The notes beneath the pieces are model-generated. The model saw only the letters and a program-made list of their open reading frames with translations. It did no database searches and was not told the DNA's origin. From Opeltia flavorubescens (taxonomy: Eukaryota; Ascomycota; Lecanoromycetes; Teloschistales; Teloschistaceae), in the NCBI GenBank assembly GCA_000442125.1, contig KE546972.1, positions 1 to 64,000 on the forward strand: 64,000 nt of DNA, written 5' to 3'. Position 1 is the first letter of the stretch. The number at the start of each line of letters is the position of its first letter. The translations under genes were made by a program, and so were the position numbers. Shown piece after piece: positions 1-11,801 of this stretch.

Positions 1-101
1 CCTAACCCTAACCCTAACCCTAACCCTAACCCTAACCCTAACCCTAACCCTAACCCTAACCCTAACCCTAACCCTAACCCTAACCCTAACCCTAACCCTA
101 A
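1..101. repeat. Telomeric repeat array (CCCTAA)n
   Basis: Uninterrupted array of the hexamer CCCTAA, about 16.8 copies, starting at base 1. This is the C-rich strand of the TTAGGG repeat found at the ends of most filamentous ascomycete chromosomes, so the window starts at a true chromosome terminus and reads inward. The array ends sharply at a run of A followed by AT-rich DNA. Confidence 0.98.
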
Positions 102-1820
102 AAAAGCTAGCGAGAGATTTTTTACTCGCGAAATTTAATTATTAGCTCGTATTAGAGTAAATAAACTTAAAAAACTAGAAAAAATACGCTCGATCTATAT
201 TTAGAATCGGGAATAACTCGGGGTAATAAAAGTTATAAAATAAATTATAGTATTATCTATAATATTAGATTTCTCGTTTTCGATTTTAAATTAAAAGAAA
301 TTAAAAAATAAAATTATAATCGTTTAATTAAAATTTATAGATAATTATTATAAAAAGAAAATTATAATAAATATAAAAAGCTCTTTAAATATTTAAAATA
401 TATTTATAAAAATTAATATATTATTTAATAATTAAATTATTTTTAGTGGATATTATTAGTTAATAATATAGTAAAATAGTATAGTAAAAAAATAAATATT
501 AATTTAATATTATTAGATAATAATAATAAAATTATTTATAGTTATTTTAATAAAAAATTAAAAATAAATAAAAAAATTAAATAGATTTTAAATTTTAAAA
601 ATTAAATAAAATTATTTTATTTTATTTTAAAATTATAATATTAAATATTTAAATACTTTAAATTAATATATTTTTTAATAATATTAATACCGGCGGCTAT
701 AATATATTTAAAGTATCTTTTATAAAAATAATAATAACTAGATTAAATATATTAGAATTATATTATATTTTATAATATATAATATAATTTATATAATAAA
801 TTTATTTTTATTTAATATTAAACTAGCGATATTTTTTAAAATTAATAAAAATTTTTTTTTTAATAGAATATAAAAGGTAAAAGGAAAAAAATAAAATAAA
901 AATAATAAATAAAAAAAAAATAATAAAATAAAAAAAAAAATAGATTAAAATATAAAATAAAAAAAAAATTAAAAAAAAAAAATATTAATAAACGATATTT
1001 TTTTTTTAATTAAATCGATAAAAATTACTTTAATATAATTAAATTAATAATAGATATTATAATAAACTATATTAATACTTTTAATAATATATAATTAATT
1101 TATTTATTTTTAATAATATTAATTATTTATAATCCTTTAAATAAAAATAAATATTAAAATAAAATAAAATTTATAATATATATAATTAATAAAAGATATA
1201 AATAAAATAATTAAAAATAGATTTAAATTAAAAAAAAAAATTATTTATAAAAATTTATAATTAGAAATTTTTTAATTAAATAAATTTTAGATATAATAAT
1301 ATAATAAAAAAGTTTTAGTAATAAAAAATAAAAAATTTTTAAATTTCTATAATTATATTTTAAAATTAATAAATTTATTTTTATAATAAACCTCGATATT
1401 AAAAATAATATTCTAAAAAAAATTGCAATTATTATTATTAAATTATAAAAATAATTAATATTTTAATTTTAAATAAAAATTATATAATAAAAATAATATA
1501 TTAAATTATTAATATAATAAATTTTTTAAAAAATTTAAACGGTATTATTTAAATAATTACTATTTAATATAAATTAAATATATTTTTAAATATATAATAA
1601 TTCCTTTTATTTTTTATTAAAAAATAAAAATTGGTTTTTTAATATATTTAAATATATATATTATAAATAGTTTTTTTATAATAATTTATATTTTTAAATT
1701 AATTTAATTATATTTAATATATTATAGAATTATTTTATTAAAATCGTTTATATATATAAATTTTATATATATATAATTTAACTATTATAATTCTATTATA
1801 AAATATTATAGAAAATATAT

Positions 1821-1997
1821 ATCGAGATATTATTACCGGGTTGAATCTAGCGTATTTTAGTATTTTTATATATTTTATAGCAATTTAATAAAAATTATTA
1901 TAATTTTATTATTAAAAATATAAACTTCGATATTATTATCGAATTAAATCTAGCGCGTTTTAATATTCTTATATATTTTATAACAATTTTATAAAAA
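1821..1997. repeat. Decayed tandem duplication, 103-bp period
   Basis: Two diverged copies of a segment of about 75 bp lie 103 bp apart. The word TCTAGCG at 1846 recurs at 1949, and the flanking text aligns with mostly C/T and G/A differences (for example ATTACCGGGTTGAATC against ATTATCGAATTAAATC). Transition-only divergence of a duplication is what RIP produces. It shows the block was once repeated, more GC-rich DNA. Confidence 0.6.
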
Positions 1998-2344
1998 TTT
2001 AGTAATTAATTTATTTATTATTAGATTTTATATATTATATATTCTTTTTTTATTATAGAAATTTAGTAATTAACTTTTTAATTATCTATTTTTTATATTA
2101 TATATATTCTATATTTTAATATTAACCAACTTTAATCCGATTTAAATAAAAAATATATATATAAAAAGTATTAAATATATATTTTCTAATAAACTACTAT
2201 ATATAAATTTTAGATAAAAACTGAATATATTATTCAATTGCAAAAATTAAGCGGATAAACGATTTTCAATAACCAAAAAACAGCTTTACGTAAAATTGAA
2301 AAAAAACCAATTGAATTTATTTTAATTTATTTAATATTTTATCT

Positions 2345-2571
2345 AATTATTTAATAAATAATCAAATAAATAATCAAATAAATAATAAAATAAATATTCA
2401 AATAAATAATTAAATAAATAATTAAATAAGTAATTAAATATATAATTAAATTAATAATTAAATTAATAATTAAATTAATAATTAAATTAATAATCAAATA
2501 AATAATTAAATAAATAATTAAATAAATAGTCAAATAAATAATTAAATAAATAATCAAATAAATAATAATAT
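2345..2571. repeat. 12-bp AT minisatellite
   Basis: About 19 imperfect copies of a 12-bp unit close to AATAATCAAATA / AATAATTAAATA. Most variants are C/T transitions, and a few central copies read TTAAT in place of AAAT. It can be read as a repetitive Ile/Tyr/Leu peptide on the minus strand, but that is a by-product of the repeat. Confidence 0.8.
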
Positions 2572-4332
2572 ATATAATAAGAAAAATAATAATATAAATA
2601 ATAAAATAATTAATAAAATATTTAAAATAAAATAAAAAATAAAATAAAAAATAAATAATAATAAAAATAATAGAATAAAAAATAAAATAATTAAAATAAA
2701 ATAAAAAATAAAAAAAATAATAAATTATTAAAAATTATAAAATAAATAAAAAATAAAATAATTAAAATATAATAAAAACTAAAATAAATAATAAATAATC
2801 AAAATAAAATATATAATATAAAAAATATTAAATTTAATAGAAAATTAAATAAAAAATTAAATAGTAAATTAAATAATTAATTTAATAATAATTTATAAAT
2901 AATTTTATATTAATAAATTATAATAATTAAATTATAAATTAAAAGAATTAATTAAATATTTATTCTAAAATATATTAAATATATTTCTATAATAAAAATA
3001 TTTATAAATAATATAATAAAATTAAAACTAGAATTAATAATAAATTTAATAATAATATAAAAAAAATTATACTATTTAATTAGAAAAAAATCTCAATATA
3101 TATTTATTTTAATATTAAAATAAAATAAATAATATAAAAAATAATAATTTAAATTAAAAAAAATATTAATAAATTATTAAATTATTTATTAGTAAATTAA
3201 ATAATATTATATAAAAATAAAAAAAAATAAAAAGAAATTAAATTAATAATCTAAATTTTATACGAAAATAATATAAATATATAAAAAAATTAATTGAAAA
3301 TTTTAGAAATAATATTTAAAATAATTTAATAAATTTAGAATAAATATTATATAATTTTTTTATTATTATCTAATAAGTAATTAAAAGATTTATAAAAAGA
3401 AACTATTTATTCGCTATTATAAACGGCGAGATTATTAATCTATAATAATTTTTTTTTAAAAAATATAATTAAAAAACTATATTTTAATTTTTTTATCGAA
3501 TTTATAAATTAAAATTATTATTAATTTAAATTCAATTAATAAAAGTTTAATTATTTAATTTTTCGATTATTCGATAATTTTATAAAATATTTATTTAGAT
3601 TTTATAATTTAATTTTCGATTATAAATATATACGGGATAAATTAATTATTAAGCTTTTATTAATATATATAATTAAAATTTCAGCGAATATTTTTTATAG
3701 CTAGTAGCGCTATTAAAAAAATTTTAAATTTTGAAATTTTTATATTATTAAAATATATTTATTCAATATTTTAAATTAAATTATTCTATATATAATTTAA
3801 TAAAAATTTAAAGATATTATACTAATTATTAAATTCAATTAAATTATAATATTTTTTAATTTTTAAAAATATTTTATTATTAATAAATAAACCAATAAAA
3901 ATTAATTTTTTTATTAATTGAACTTTTTTTTTATTAATTCTTTTATAAAAAGAATAAATATATAGAAAAATATTTTTATAAATCGAATTTACAATTTCCT
4001 ATAATATAGAAATTTTATTAATTATTTAAAGAAATTAAATAATTTTCGATTATTTATTTTTATTTTAAATAATATAATTATATAAATTAATTAGTAATTT
4101 TAAAAAATAAATATATTATAAATATATTTTTATATTAAATTATACTTTTTAATTAATTTAATTTTATTTAATATATAATAACTTATTTATATATATAAAC
4201 TTTAAATTGAATATAATTTAAATATAGATAATAGATTTTTTCGATTTATTCCAACGAGAAAATAAAAATAGAAAATTTCAAGGATAAATTCGACGGTAAA
4301 TCTTCTACGGTCTATTTCGTTAGTTATCATCT

Positions 4333-5577
4333 TCAGTATAGTCTATCGGATTCATCGAGATTGTTACTCGAAACGGTCAACGACTTTATATTCCTGCTCG
4401 AGGCCATTCGCCGACGTCGATCGTGAATTCGATGCATCGGGATATCGCGCCACACGCCCATGGAAGCTTGTGCAAAGCTTGAAGGTTCAGAGGAGTTTGT
4501 TACCGGTCCGAGAGGAACTTCGAAAGGTTTTTGGCGATCTGGGGGTCGGTCAAAGCTCGTGATATCATAAGGGTTTTCTTTTACTTCCTGCCACCCTGCC
4601 TCTCGCTGCTCCTGTCGCTCTACCTTCCGTCGCTCCAGCCGCTCCGACTCTCGCCGCTCCCACCGATCTGCTTCTCGTCGCTCCAGCCGCTCCGCCTCCC
4701 ACCGATCTGCCTCTCGACGCTCCCACCGCTCCACCGTCTTGACCAGTGTTTTTTGGTCAGTCTCGCCTTCATCTTGGGTTACTTTCTGGATTGAAAGTTG
4801 CTGTATCTTGTATTGCAGAAGGAGACTGCTGATTTGGGGCGTTCGGTAATTTCGTTTGTAGACCCTTGCAGTAAAAAGCTCATTGTCGATGCTCAGCTGA
4901 CGATATATAAGTGACTTGTCACTTTCGAAGCTTAGTATGCTTGCGCTATCGCTTATTGACCTAGACCACTTGGTTGGAACAATTGAATAGGCGCTTTCCT
5001 CGGATTTCTGAAACGTCGTCCATCCATCATCCAGAAGCTGTTTCCGAGCGGCATTATCGGATCTTATCAACTTCAGTAAGAGACCCTATATAAGAGTATA
5101 GCAAGACTTTATAAAAATAGGAAAGACTTACAAATTGATAACATTGACCAAAAGATTCATCGAGCTGACTTGATCTCTTATTCTCTCTAAATGATCTTTA
5201 AGGATTGTCCCATTCCATATAGCTTTCGTCTTTCTCATAAGACCAAAAGTCGCAGACAGCCTCCGGTATGGTTTGAGGTCCTCCTCAAGGGCCGAGATAA
5301 CAAGCGAACCGCCTTTTAGAGATCGAGCAAGCTGATCGAAAAGGTCAGAAGCGTCTTCATCTTCGATTTGGCGATCATTCTGCCACTTTACAAGAGTTTT
5401 CTCCAAGTGGCGCCAAGCCCATTGAATGGTTTCCAAGGCGGTACTCATTGAGACAATGGTGAGCTCGGCATGGCTATATCTATCGGCCAGACTATGAAGG
5501 TCGTTAATGACCTTCCCGCAATGGAGGACCAATGCAGCAGCTCCGCTGGTTATTTGAAAGAGTGTTGCTGGGTCCAT
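4333..5577 (-). CDS. Stand-alone NLR-type N-terminal (PigL-like) domain protein with charged helical repeat
   Basis: Two exons, 5577-5132 and 5062-4333, with a 69-bp GT-AG intron; 391 aa. The start is the ATG giving MDPATLFQITSG, because upstream in-frame codons read poorly. Residues 1-150 resemble the helical N-terminal domain (PigL_N/Helo-like) that precedes NACHT modules in fungal NLRs. No nucleotide-binding module follows. Instead residues about 250-310 form a very Arg/Glu/Trp-rich segment of short repeats (RWERREADRWE-like units), probably a long charged helix or coiled coil. The C-terminus is basic and looks disordered. It is the first gene inside the telomere. It could be a regulatory partner of an NLR or a shortened NLR. 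The domain call is moderately firm and the function unknown. Confidence 0.65.
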
Positions 5578-7151
5578 TATCAATTGCTCCAGTAAGTTCA
5601 AGAGAGCGGCGGCCTCAACATATCTCACTTCGGCGAGAAAATATTAGGGCATTGTAGGAAGGGTTCAAGGAACGCAGTACAGTGCGATACACGATATCTG
5701 GCGCGAAGATAATTCGATAATAACTCCGTGGATGGGGAAATGTGGGAAGGGTCAAGCGCAAGTGACATCATTTTTCCAAGCTGAAAAATAAGCTATCTGT
5801 AGCCTCGTAGACGTCGGGCGCACCAACAAAGCCTTGCATATGTGGGTGAAGTCAACGGAGGCACCTGATTTGGCTGGTATGGTGCCAGCGCCCGTTTCCG
5901 TTAGTCTACAGCTGAAGCCACACCTGAACGTCAAGCCAATAAGGATTCGAGACCACCCTACTATTCAACCCCATAAACCCGTACATGATGATAGCTTCCT
6001 ATTCAGGATTAATGTTATATTTTTTGGAAGGAAGGTATGCCTGAAGAACTGTATACAGGAAGTTCATCGTTTTTGTTACTACCCGACGTCTGAAGATACT
6101 CGGACTCCAATTCAGTTGACCTGTAAGAAGCTGTTCAGAATCGAAGGAATGAGACGGCTATAATGAAACCATTAGCATTCGTACGAGGGCAGAATCGAAT
6201 GTGGATATAACGAGACAAACTCCCCGCCTCTTGCTTTCGGTGTTTCTAACTATCATACTTACTTTCTGGGGTATCATGTTGTCTTCATGCTAATTTTGTT
6301 GTTGGCCAGTGGATTTTCCTATACAAGGGCCATTCACTCGAAGATAACAGGATGTGAAGCGAGTAGTTGTATCTGGACCTCCTTTGTCACTTAGGGTTAG
6401 ATTACCGCCTCCTTGGAACTGCGATTGCAATCTGGTTTACCCTCTACGATCGCCTTTGCAACATTCTCCCCTTCTATTCCTCAGGAAAGACGATTTTTCC
6501 AATCCTATCGACGTAACAGCATTCACTATATCTGAAACCCCAATCACGATTGACATTGCCCTTATGAGGTCGCTAGTGTATCTCACAAGGACTCAGAGCT
6601 ATCTGGAGGAGACTTGTTGAGACATGAGGTATAGCGACATAGATGCATGCCGCGGGCTTCATTACTAACTGAGGATCTGGGAGAGAACATAGCCTATAAC
6701 GCCGACGAGCAATCGTTATCTTACCATCAGCCCCAACAGGCAGTGTTGGCTTGAGATAGTAGCCAGCCCGCCTCTACTTGACAGATACATTCATTGACTG
6801 CAGTGCAGAAGCAATCGAGCATCTGATCAAGCCCTTGTCTCGAGCACTGATTGCATGAGGCTTTCCTTGGTGGTGATACATTTAGCGATGTTAAGCGTGA
6901 AACCCATGTTAGATGCTCTATAACTTTCGATTTTATCTCAAGTAAGGTCAAAGGCTTAGGTGGACTCTTGCGCTTGGATCACCCATTCGTTTCCTCGACG
7001 AACGTGCTCAGTGCTTCGGTTATACGCCAATCGCAAGCCAGGTCAAAGCGCACCCATTATACATATCACACAAATCCCTCTTCTAGAGTATCCGCGCCAA
7101 ATTGGCTACATCGCCTCGCTTTCAAGATTCTTGTAGCGTCAATGACCAGCG
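5578..7151. other. Intergenic, no supported gene
   Basis: Only short overlapping reading frames without conserved motifs. A possible signal-peptide-like start (MRLSLVVIHLAML) is encoded near 6855 on the plus strand. It could not be joined in phase to the gene beginning at 7152. Confidence 0.5.
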
Positions 7152-7987
7152 ATGGCTTTCGCTACTCACGCTGCGGCTATGCCCGTTTCGAACTCGTCTT
7201 ATTCACCTCTCCGGCTACCTCAAGCCGGGTGGTCGATCAGTCGAACCCTTAATACCGAATTTTATGGCGTTTTCTCTAGCTCTATGGACTGCAAGGCCGC
7301 AATTTCGAAGCTACCTCTCGGCTCAAAACCCGTAGAATATACGCTTGATGGCGGCTCAGGCGACTTTCGCCTGCCTTGGTCCCGAAGTTATGGTTCATCT
7401 CACGAAATCGAAATATAGGTCTTCGCACTGATACATTCTAGGTAGCTGCATGATTCAAGTGGAGATTGCAGGACCAAATATTCCGGAATCCATCACCCTT
7501 GTCCCTGATGATCTATGGTCGGCAGCGTATCATCTGTTGACTGCAGGTCGTCATTCATCGATTCAGTCAGGTTTTGTGGGAGGATTCACCACTGGTGAGA
7601 TGAAACCTATAGCCGATTGGGTGACTCTACCGCGAGTCAGCGTCGACGAACCTTTTCGTGAGTCTGCTCAATGATCTCTGCACCCGTAAAAACGACAAGA
7701 ACCAATCTCCTACTTGACGGGACAGATTCATCTGACAGGCCAGTGCAGCATCTTGGACGGCCTTTCTGACGCTGTCCCTCACGAACTATCATCCCGAATA
7801 CTTCTCTCCGGGGAATTTTGATCCTGACATAGCCTCGTTCTTTGCCGACAGCCTTTTCGTCGCCGCTCGGCGGCAGCCATTCAGTTACGACAAGCTGCGT
7901 AAACGTGCGGAGCGCTTTCAAAATCAGGCCGGAAATATGAGCCCAAGGGGAAGGCGAATTCCATGGTGGGGTGATCCTAACGATTAA
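7152..7987 (+). CDS. Hypothetical fungal protein, probably secreted
   Basis: Three exons, 7152-7386, 7442-7657 and 7749-7987, with introns of 55 and 91 bp; about 229 aa. Joining them in phase gives a continuous protein with FYGVFSSSMDCKAAISKLP, then EIAGPNIPE, GGFTTGEMKPIADWVTLPR and a C-terminal FLTLSLTN...AERFQNQAGNM. This pattern (one conserved Cys, a PVEYT-like segment, an ITGP-like strand, a GGF...ADW segment) is what I recall from a widespread group of unnamed small fungal proteins. The N-terminus reads as Ala-rich but is not a convincing signal peptide, so an upstream exon may be missing. Function unknown. Confidence 0.5.
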
Positions 7988-8302
7988 CAGCCGTTGCAAG
8001 GAACCTGAAGCAGGGTTACGCGCAGAGCATTATAGAAAGTCTCGACCTTCCAAACGGCGTACAAGACCTCAAGGTAGGTCTCTATCAAATAAATACTTGA
8101 CAAGAAGGACCAAAGGCACCAAATCGACTTACAAGCATCTTACAGACAATTGTCTTACGAGGATAACTCACCAGCCGCAGTCGGGTAGGTCCAGGGCCTC
8201 AAGTGTGCATTCAAGATACAGGATTGGAACATTTGTGATCTAGGAAACGCGATAGAGTGCATCAAAATTCATGCCGCCCCAATCGTAATTGCTTCTAGTA
8301 TC

Positions 8303-9277
8303 CTATTGTCCTAGCTCTTTTTTAGTGAATGCTGCATCGGCAATTAACACCCCATCAACGCTGATCTTCATGTCCAGAGGCTCCCATCTTCCACTGGCAG
8401 CAAAATACTCTGCAACACGAGCCAATGACAGGATCAAGTGCTCATATGTAAATCTATGCGCGCCGCCTTTCTTCCTCGCTTCCTCCGTGGGAACCGCTAG
8501 GAAAAGCACATCTTCGTCATGTAGAAAAGTAATAATAGTTTCAAGAATAGGTTTGTTGATATCGGGAATGGATGCGTCGAAGAGAGCGGCAATAACAGTC
8601 ATGTAGATGGGTCCTTTACCAAGATTCAGGTGCGGCGAAAAGAATTCGCACTGTATCGCGAGGTCCTTGACGTATGAAAGCTGTGGGGATGCTGGTATAA
8701 AAGAATCGACTGTCGTTATTTCTTTCGCCGCCTCTGAGCCGTTGAACACTGTCGGCAGCGTTATAGACTGCTTCGCGGTCCCCACGCCAATTCCCCCTAC
8801 CTCGCCCTTGCCGTAATTCTCTTCCAGCACGAAGAAATGCAAAGTCCACTCTGCTGGACCTTTATTTCGAAACCATTTTGCGACTAGAAAAAGGCCCCAT
8901 ATAGCGTGTCTGCGCAGAATACCATCATCTTCCGGACCCTGTAAAGCGATAACAGGTTGATGAAAACGGGTTGTACGGAAATTAGCAGATCTCATGCGAC
9001 CGGGAAAAGGTCCCAGGGCAGCTTGATGCAAGGCGCCAATGATGTTAACATAGATTCCTTCCTCGGGGTAAGGGAAGGGCAAAGAGAACTGTGGCGTTAT
9101 TGAGAAGTCTTGAGGAATGGAAGGAAGCGTTAAAGGCTTGTATTTGGTGGAATTGAAAGCAATGGAAGGAAAAGATGGAGGTATGATCGGATCAAGAAAT
9201 GGAAGCGGTGGGGCGCTGGGGCGAGAGCATGTGAGTCGGAAAAGCAATGCGCAGAGGATGAAGATCGAACTCTGCAT
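8303..9277 (-). CDS. Hypothetical secreted protein
   Basis: Single exon, 324 aa. The internal ATG at 9277 is preferred because it starts a good signal peptide (MQSSIFILCALLFRLTCS) followed by a Pro-rich stretch. No enzyme motif is seen. The C-terminal third (…WEPLDMKISVDGVLIADAAF) and a central segment (AIWGLFLVAKWF) show the same order of short motifs as the secreted protein at 31344-32297, so the two are probably distant paralogues. Found in a run of small lineage-restricted genes near the telomere. Function unknown. Confidence 0.65.
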   Translation of the reverse strand: MQSSIFILCALLFRLTCSRPSAPPLPFLDPIIPPSFPSIAFNSTKYKPLTLPSIPQDFSITPQFSLPFPYPEEGIYVNIIGALHQAALGPFPGRMRSANFRTTRFHQPVIALQGPEDDGILRRHAIWGLFLVAKWFRNKGPAEWTLHFFVLEENYGKGEVGGIGVGTAKQSITLPTVFNGSEAAKEITTVDSFIPASPQLSYVKDLAIQCEFFSPHLNLGKGPIYMTVIAALFDASIPDINKPILETIITFLHDEDVLFLAVPTEEARKKGGAHRFTYEHLILSLARVAEYFAASGRWEPLDMKISVDGVLIADAAFTKKELGQ

Positions 9278-10147
9278 GTCGAAAGTGAACGATGTCGGCT
9301 GGAGGCAAGCTACCAATGTCTTGATGTAACTTGTGCTTTGAACAGCTGCCGAAAGTCGCGGCATGAGAGCATTCAAAAATGTAGCCAAATGTAACAGAGT
9401 GAAAAATGGGATTAGTGAATTAGGAGTCGCATAAGGGCTGCGCAAAGAATCCATGCGACACATAGATACCCGACAATTAGCGGGGTTGATAAATGAACAA
9501 GGTCAAATATTGGTGATCTAGAGCACCAAACAGTATATGTATGAAAAATGGAGGGATTCAAATTTCGATTTAAGACCGATAGTAGTGAATAAGAGGATTT
9601 CTGTCAGGGTCTAGTTCTGCTATTCAAAAGTCGATATTATAAAATAAAAACATCGATCATAACTGGAAGTTCCAGGCCATGGTGTGAGGGTAATAACGTG
9701 GCCTGCCCAAGCCATGCGTCATTATCAGCCCATCTAACCATAGCCAGAAATTCTGAAGTTTCGCTGGATGCAAACTTGGGTTCACGCGAGTACGAAATCG
9801 TCTTTGATACAAAAGCCGCGTACCTTCCTCATAGTCTTGCCATGAGACATATATTCTATAAGAATATGGTCCTACAGCAACCAGACCCTTGTCACTGGAT
9901 CAAGGTTCAATGCTCCGCTGCTTCTGACACACGCTACGTGAGATGAGAGAACATCGTGGACATCGTGGACATCCTGTCGCCTTTCTGAAGCTGTTCTGTT
10001 AATAGACGACGCAGTGGACTAGACAGTGTTTAGACAAGTTCGTGGACAGCAGGTGAGTGCAAGCCCAGATCGCGCGTGGCTAAAGGCGCGATATTGAATC
10101 TGTCCAAAACCAATTAGTATGCCAGAAAACAATCAATATCCAATGGC
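9278..10147. other. Intergenic, nothing recognised
   Basis: Contains only short unsupported reading frames; upstream region of the minus-strand gene ending at 8303. Confidence 0.5.
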
Positions 10148-10558
10148 TTACATCGTAAGAGCAGTGACAGCGCAGATGATTGCTACCAGAAGGCCTATTT
10201 GCTTGTGGATTGAGAAACTAGATTTGTCAGTACTCGGGATGTATTACAGACACAGGAAAAAGTGGAAAACAGCTGACCGTGACAAGCCGATCCTAATAAT
10301 CCTGGAGATCCCCAATACCAAAACAGTTGCGCAGATTCCTGCACCGAACTCTGAATCCTGCACCTTGCACAGCAATAAGTCCACATCGCCGACGTTTAGA
10401 TACTTATGCCGCTTGCGTGTCACGCAAAATTGATAGCTTAAATAACTCGGTATATCCTTCCAACTGGGATAAAGTCGGCTTGTCGCAACTATAGCAGCTA
10501 TATAACGAATGATGATCGTGACCATCATCACTACCCAATACTTGAAATTGGCCGCCAT
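10148..10558 (-). CDS. Small putative membrane protein
   Basis: Exon 10558-10278 begins MAANFKYWVVMMVTIIIRYIAA, a hydrophobic N-terminal helix. A short second exon, 10217-10148, adds IHKQIGLLVAIICAVTALTM, another membrane helix, ending in a stop. The 60-bp intron keeps phase and has a good TACTGAC branch site before TAG; a donor 24 bp later is also possible. The protein is 116 or 124 aa. No family recognised, and codon choice is not strongly coding-like, so this is tentative. Confidence 0.3.
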
Positions 10559-11333
10559 CTTGGATGCAATGCAGAATTAATCAGTGAGGTAATTGACAGT
10601 TCGACAGCTGTGATTTTCTGATACGAAGGTCATATATCTACGGGAAGTTGAAGTTGCCGGGAACAAAGAGATCGGGCGTTATCGTTTGAGGTTGTTTGCG
10701 GAAACTTGAAAACCTATACATTCAATGCTTCTTATAAGGCGTATCGTTCGTCAAACAGCTCTTGATCACATGTACTTATTGCATTCTGCCAAAATATTGT
10801 TCACGTACTTCGCAATGTTTTATCGTATTACTCCTCGGACGATAAAGACTTGTTTCGGGTAGAGAGTGTGTACATCGACCGTCCATGACGGAATAATCAT
10901 TGTTAATCAATCGACGACTATATATCCAGAAACATCTGGGTGGTAAGTACAATTCAAAGATCTGTGAGAGCCTACATAGTAATTCCAATAAATTATGTTG
11001 ACGAATCTTAGCGGCAAGATGGGATGAAATTCAGGGCTAAGAGTCATCACAATTAGCGTCCAAGCTTTGTATATTTTCTTTGTCCAAAATCAACAGATTT
11101 TTGTCATTTCCGATTCAAGACTAAGCGCACACACTTAGCTGCGAAACAGATTTTTGCTTCAAAAACATTGGAAACCTGTACAACATCCATCGAAACATCC
11201 TCCCGGTCTTATCTCGCGATCGTGCATCAGCAAGGGCGTGCCAAACAGTGAGTACAATTCCAATGCACTAGTCCTTTGTGACCAAAAAATTTACGTCTAC
11301 CAAACCTAGGCATCCGTAACCCTCAACCTCCCC
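10559..11333. other. Intergenic, nothing recognised
   Basis: Only short unsupported frames; likely promoters of the flanking divergent small genes. Confidence 0.5.
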
Positions 11334-11801
11334 ATGCCACTCCTAGCTCTCAGCACCAACGACAGACATCTTGCTCAGCATCAACAACACCAAGCTGCAA
11401 TTGCATCTCCGGATGAAGAAGTAGAGATTGCTGCTATTGCCATAGGATTGGTCGTGCTCGTGTCAATATCCCTGAAGAATAACTCCCAAGCTCCATGGAT
11501 TCCGGTGTTCCTCGCTATTTCGCTTTGGGATCTACGATATGGCGCGATCGTCCTCCTCATTCCGACGCTTCGAACGAACCGTGGAAATCGTCTGTTGCAG
11601 GCTATCCTTAGTGGACTACTTAAGATCTTGTCGATATTGAAGCGGATCTCGGTCTGCTGTTTGATCTTGTTCCTAGGCCTTGGTTTCGGCTTAGGGTTCT
11701 TGTTCTTGTTTATCATAAACCCAATATTGGCCTTCTTCTTCGCGGGGTTGGCATGGATGGCTTTTCTGCTTTGGCTGATGAGGAAGTTGCTGGGGTATTA
11801 A
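11334..11801 (+). CDS. Hypothetical small integral membrane protein
   Basis: Single exon, 155 aa. After a polar, Gln/His-rich N-terminus of about 30 residues it has hydrophobic segments at about 32-46, 54-78, 90-112 and 113-150. The C-terminal pair is Gly/Phe-rich (LFLGLGFGLGFLFLFIINP). It ends with basic residues (MRKLLGY). This suggests three or four membrane helices, with no known motif. The hydrophobic pattern supports a real gene; function unknown. Confidence 0.45.
   Translation: MPLLALSTNDRHLAQHQQHQAAIASPDEEVEIAAIAIGLVVLVSISLKNNSQAPWIPVFLAISLWDLRYGAIVLLIPTLRTNRGNRLLQAILSGLLKILSILKRISVCCLILFLGLGFGLGFLFLFIINPILAFFFAGLAWMAFLLWLMRKLLGY

Larger units (their letters stand above)
102..4250. 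repeat. AT-rich, RIP-like subtelomeric block
   Basis: About 4.1 kb made almost only of A and T, with rare isolated CG-containing words and long runs of TAAT/TTAA. No reading frame, splice signal or protein similarity could be read. The composition changes abruptly near 4250 to ordinary genic DNA. In ascomycetes this is the usual look of repeated DNA mutated by RIP (C to T in duplicated sequence), so it is probably a decayed repeat family or subtelomeric element, but no family can be assigned. Two internal repeats are listed separately. Confidence 0.85.

Noticed and set aside
2351-2557. Open frame of Ile/Tyr/Leu/Asn repeats on the minus strand
   Set aside because: Pure by-product of the 12-bp AT minisatellite; no start context or coding composition.
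102-4250. Mitochondrial DNA insertion or centromere-like DNA
   Set aside because: No mitochondrial gene words are visible, and a block directly at the telomere with transition-type decay fits RIP better.
102-4250. Telomere-linked helicase or identifiable transposon
   Set aside because: Sequence too decayed to read any domain; assigning a family would be a guess.
5834-6163. 109-codon plus-strand frame
   Set aside because: No motif, no signal peptide, no splice partner; composition not coding-like.
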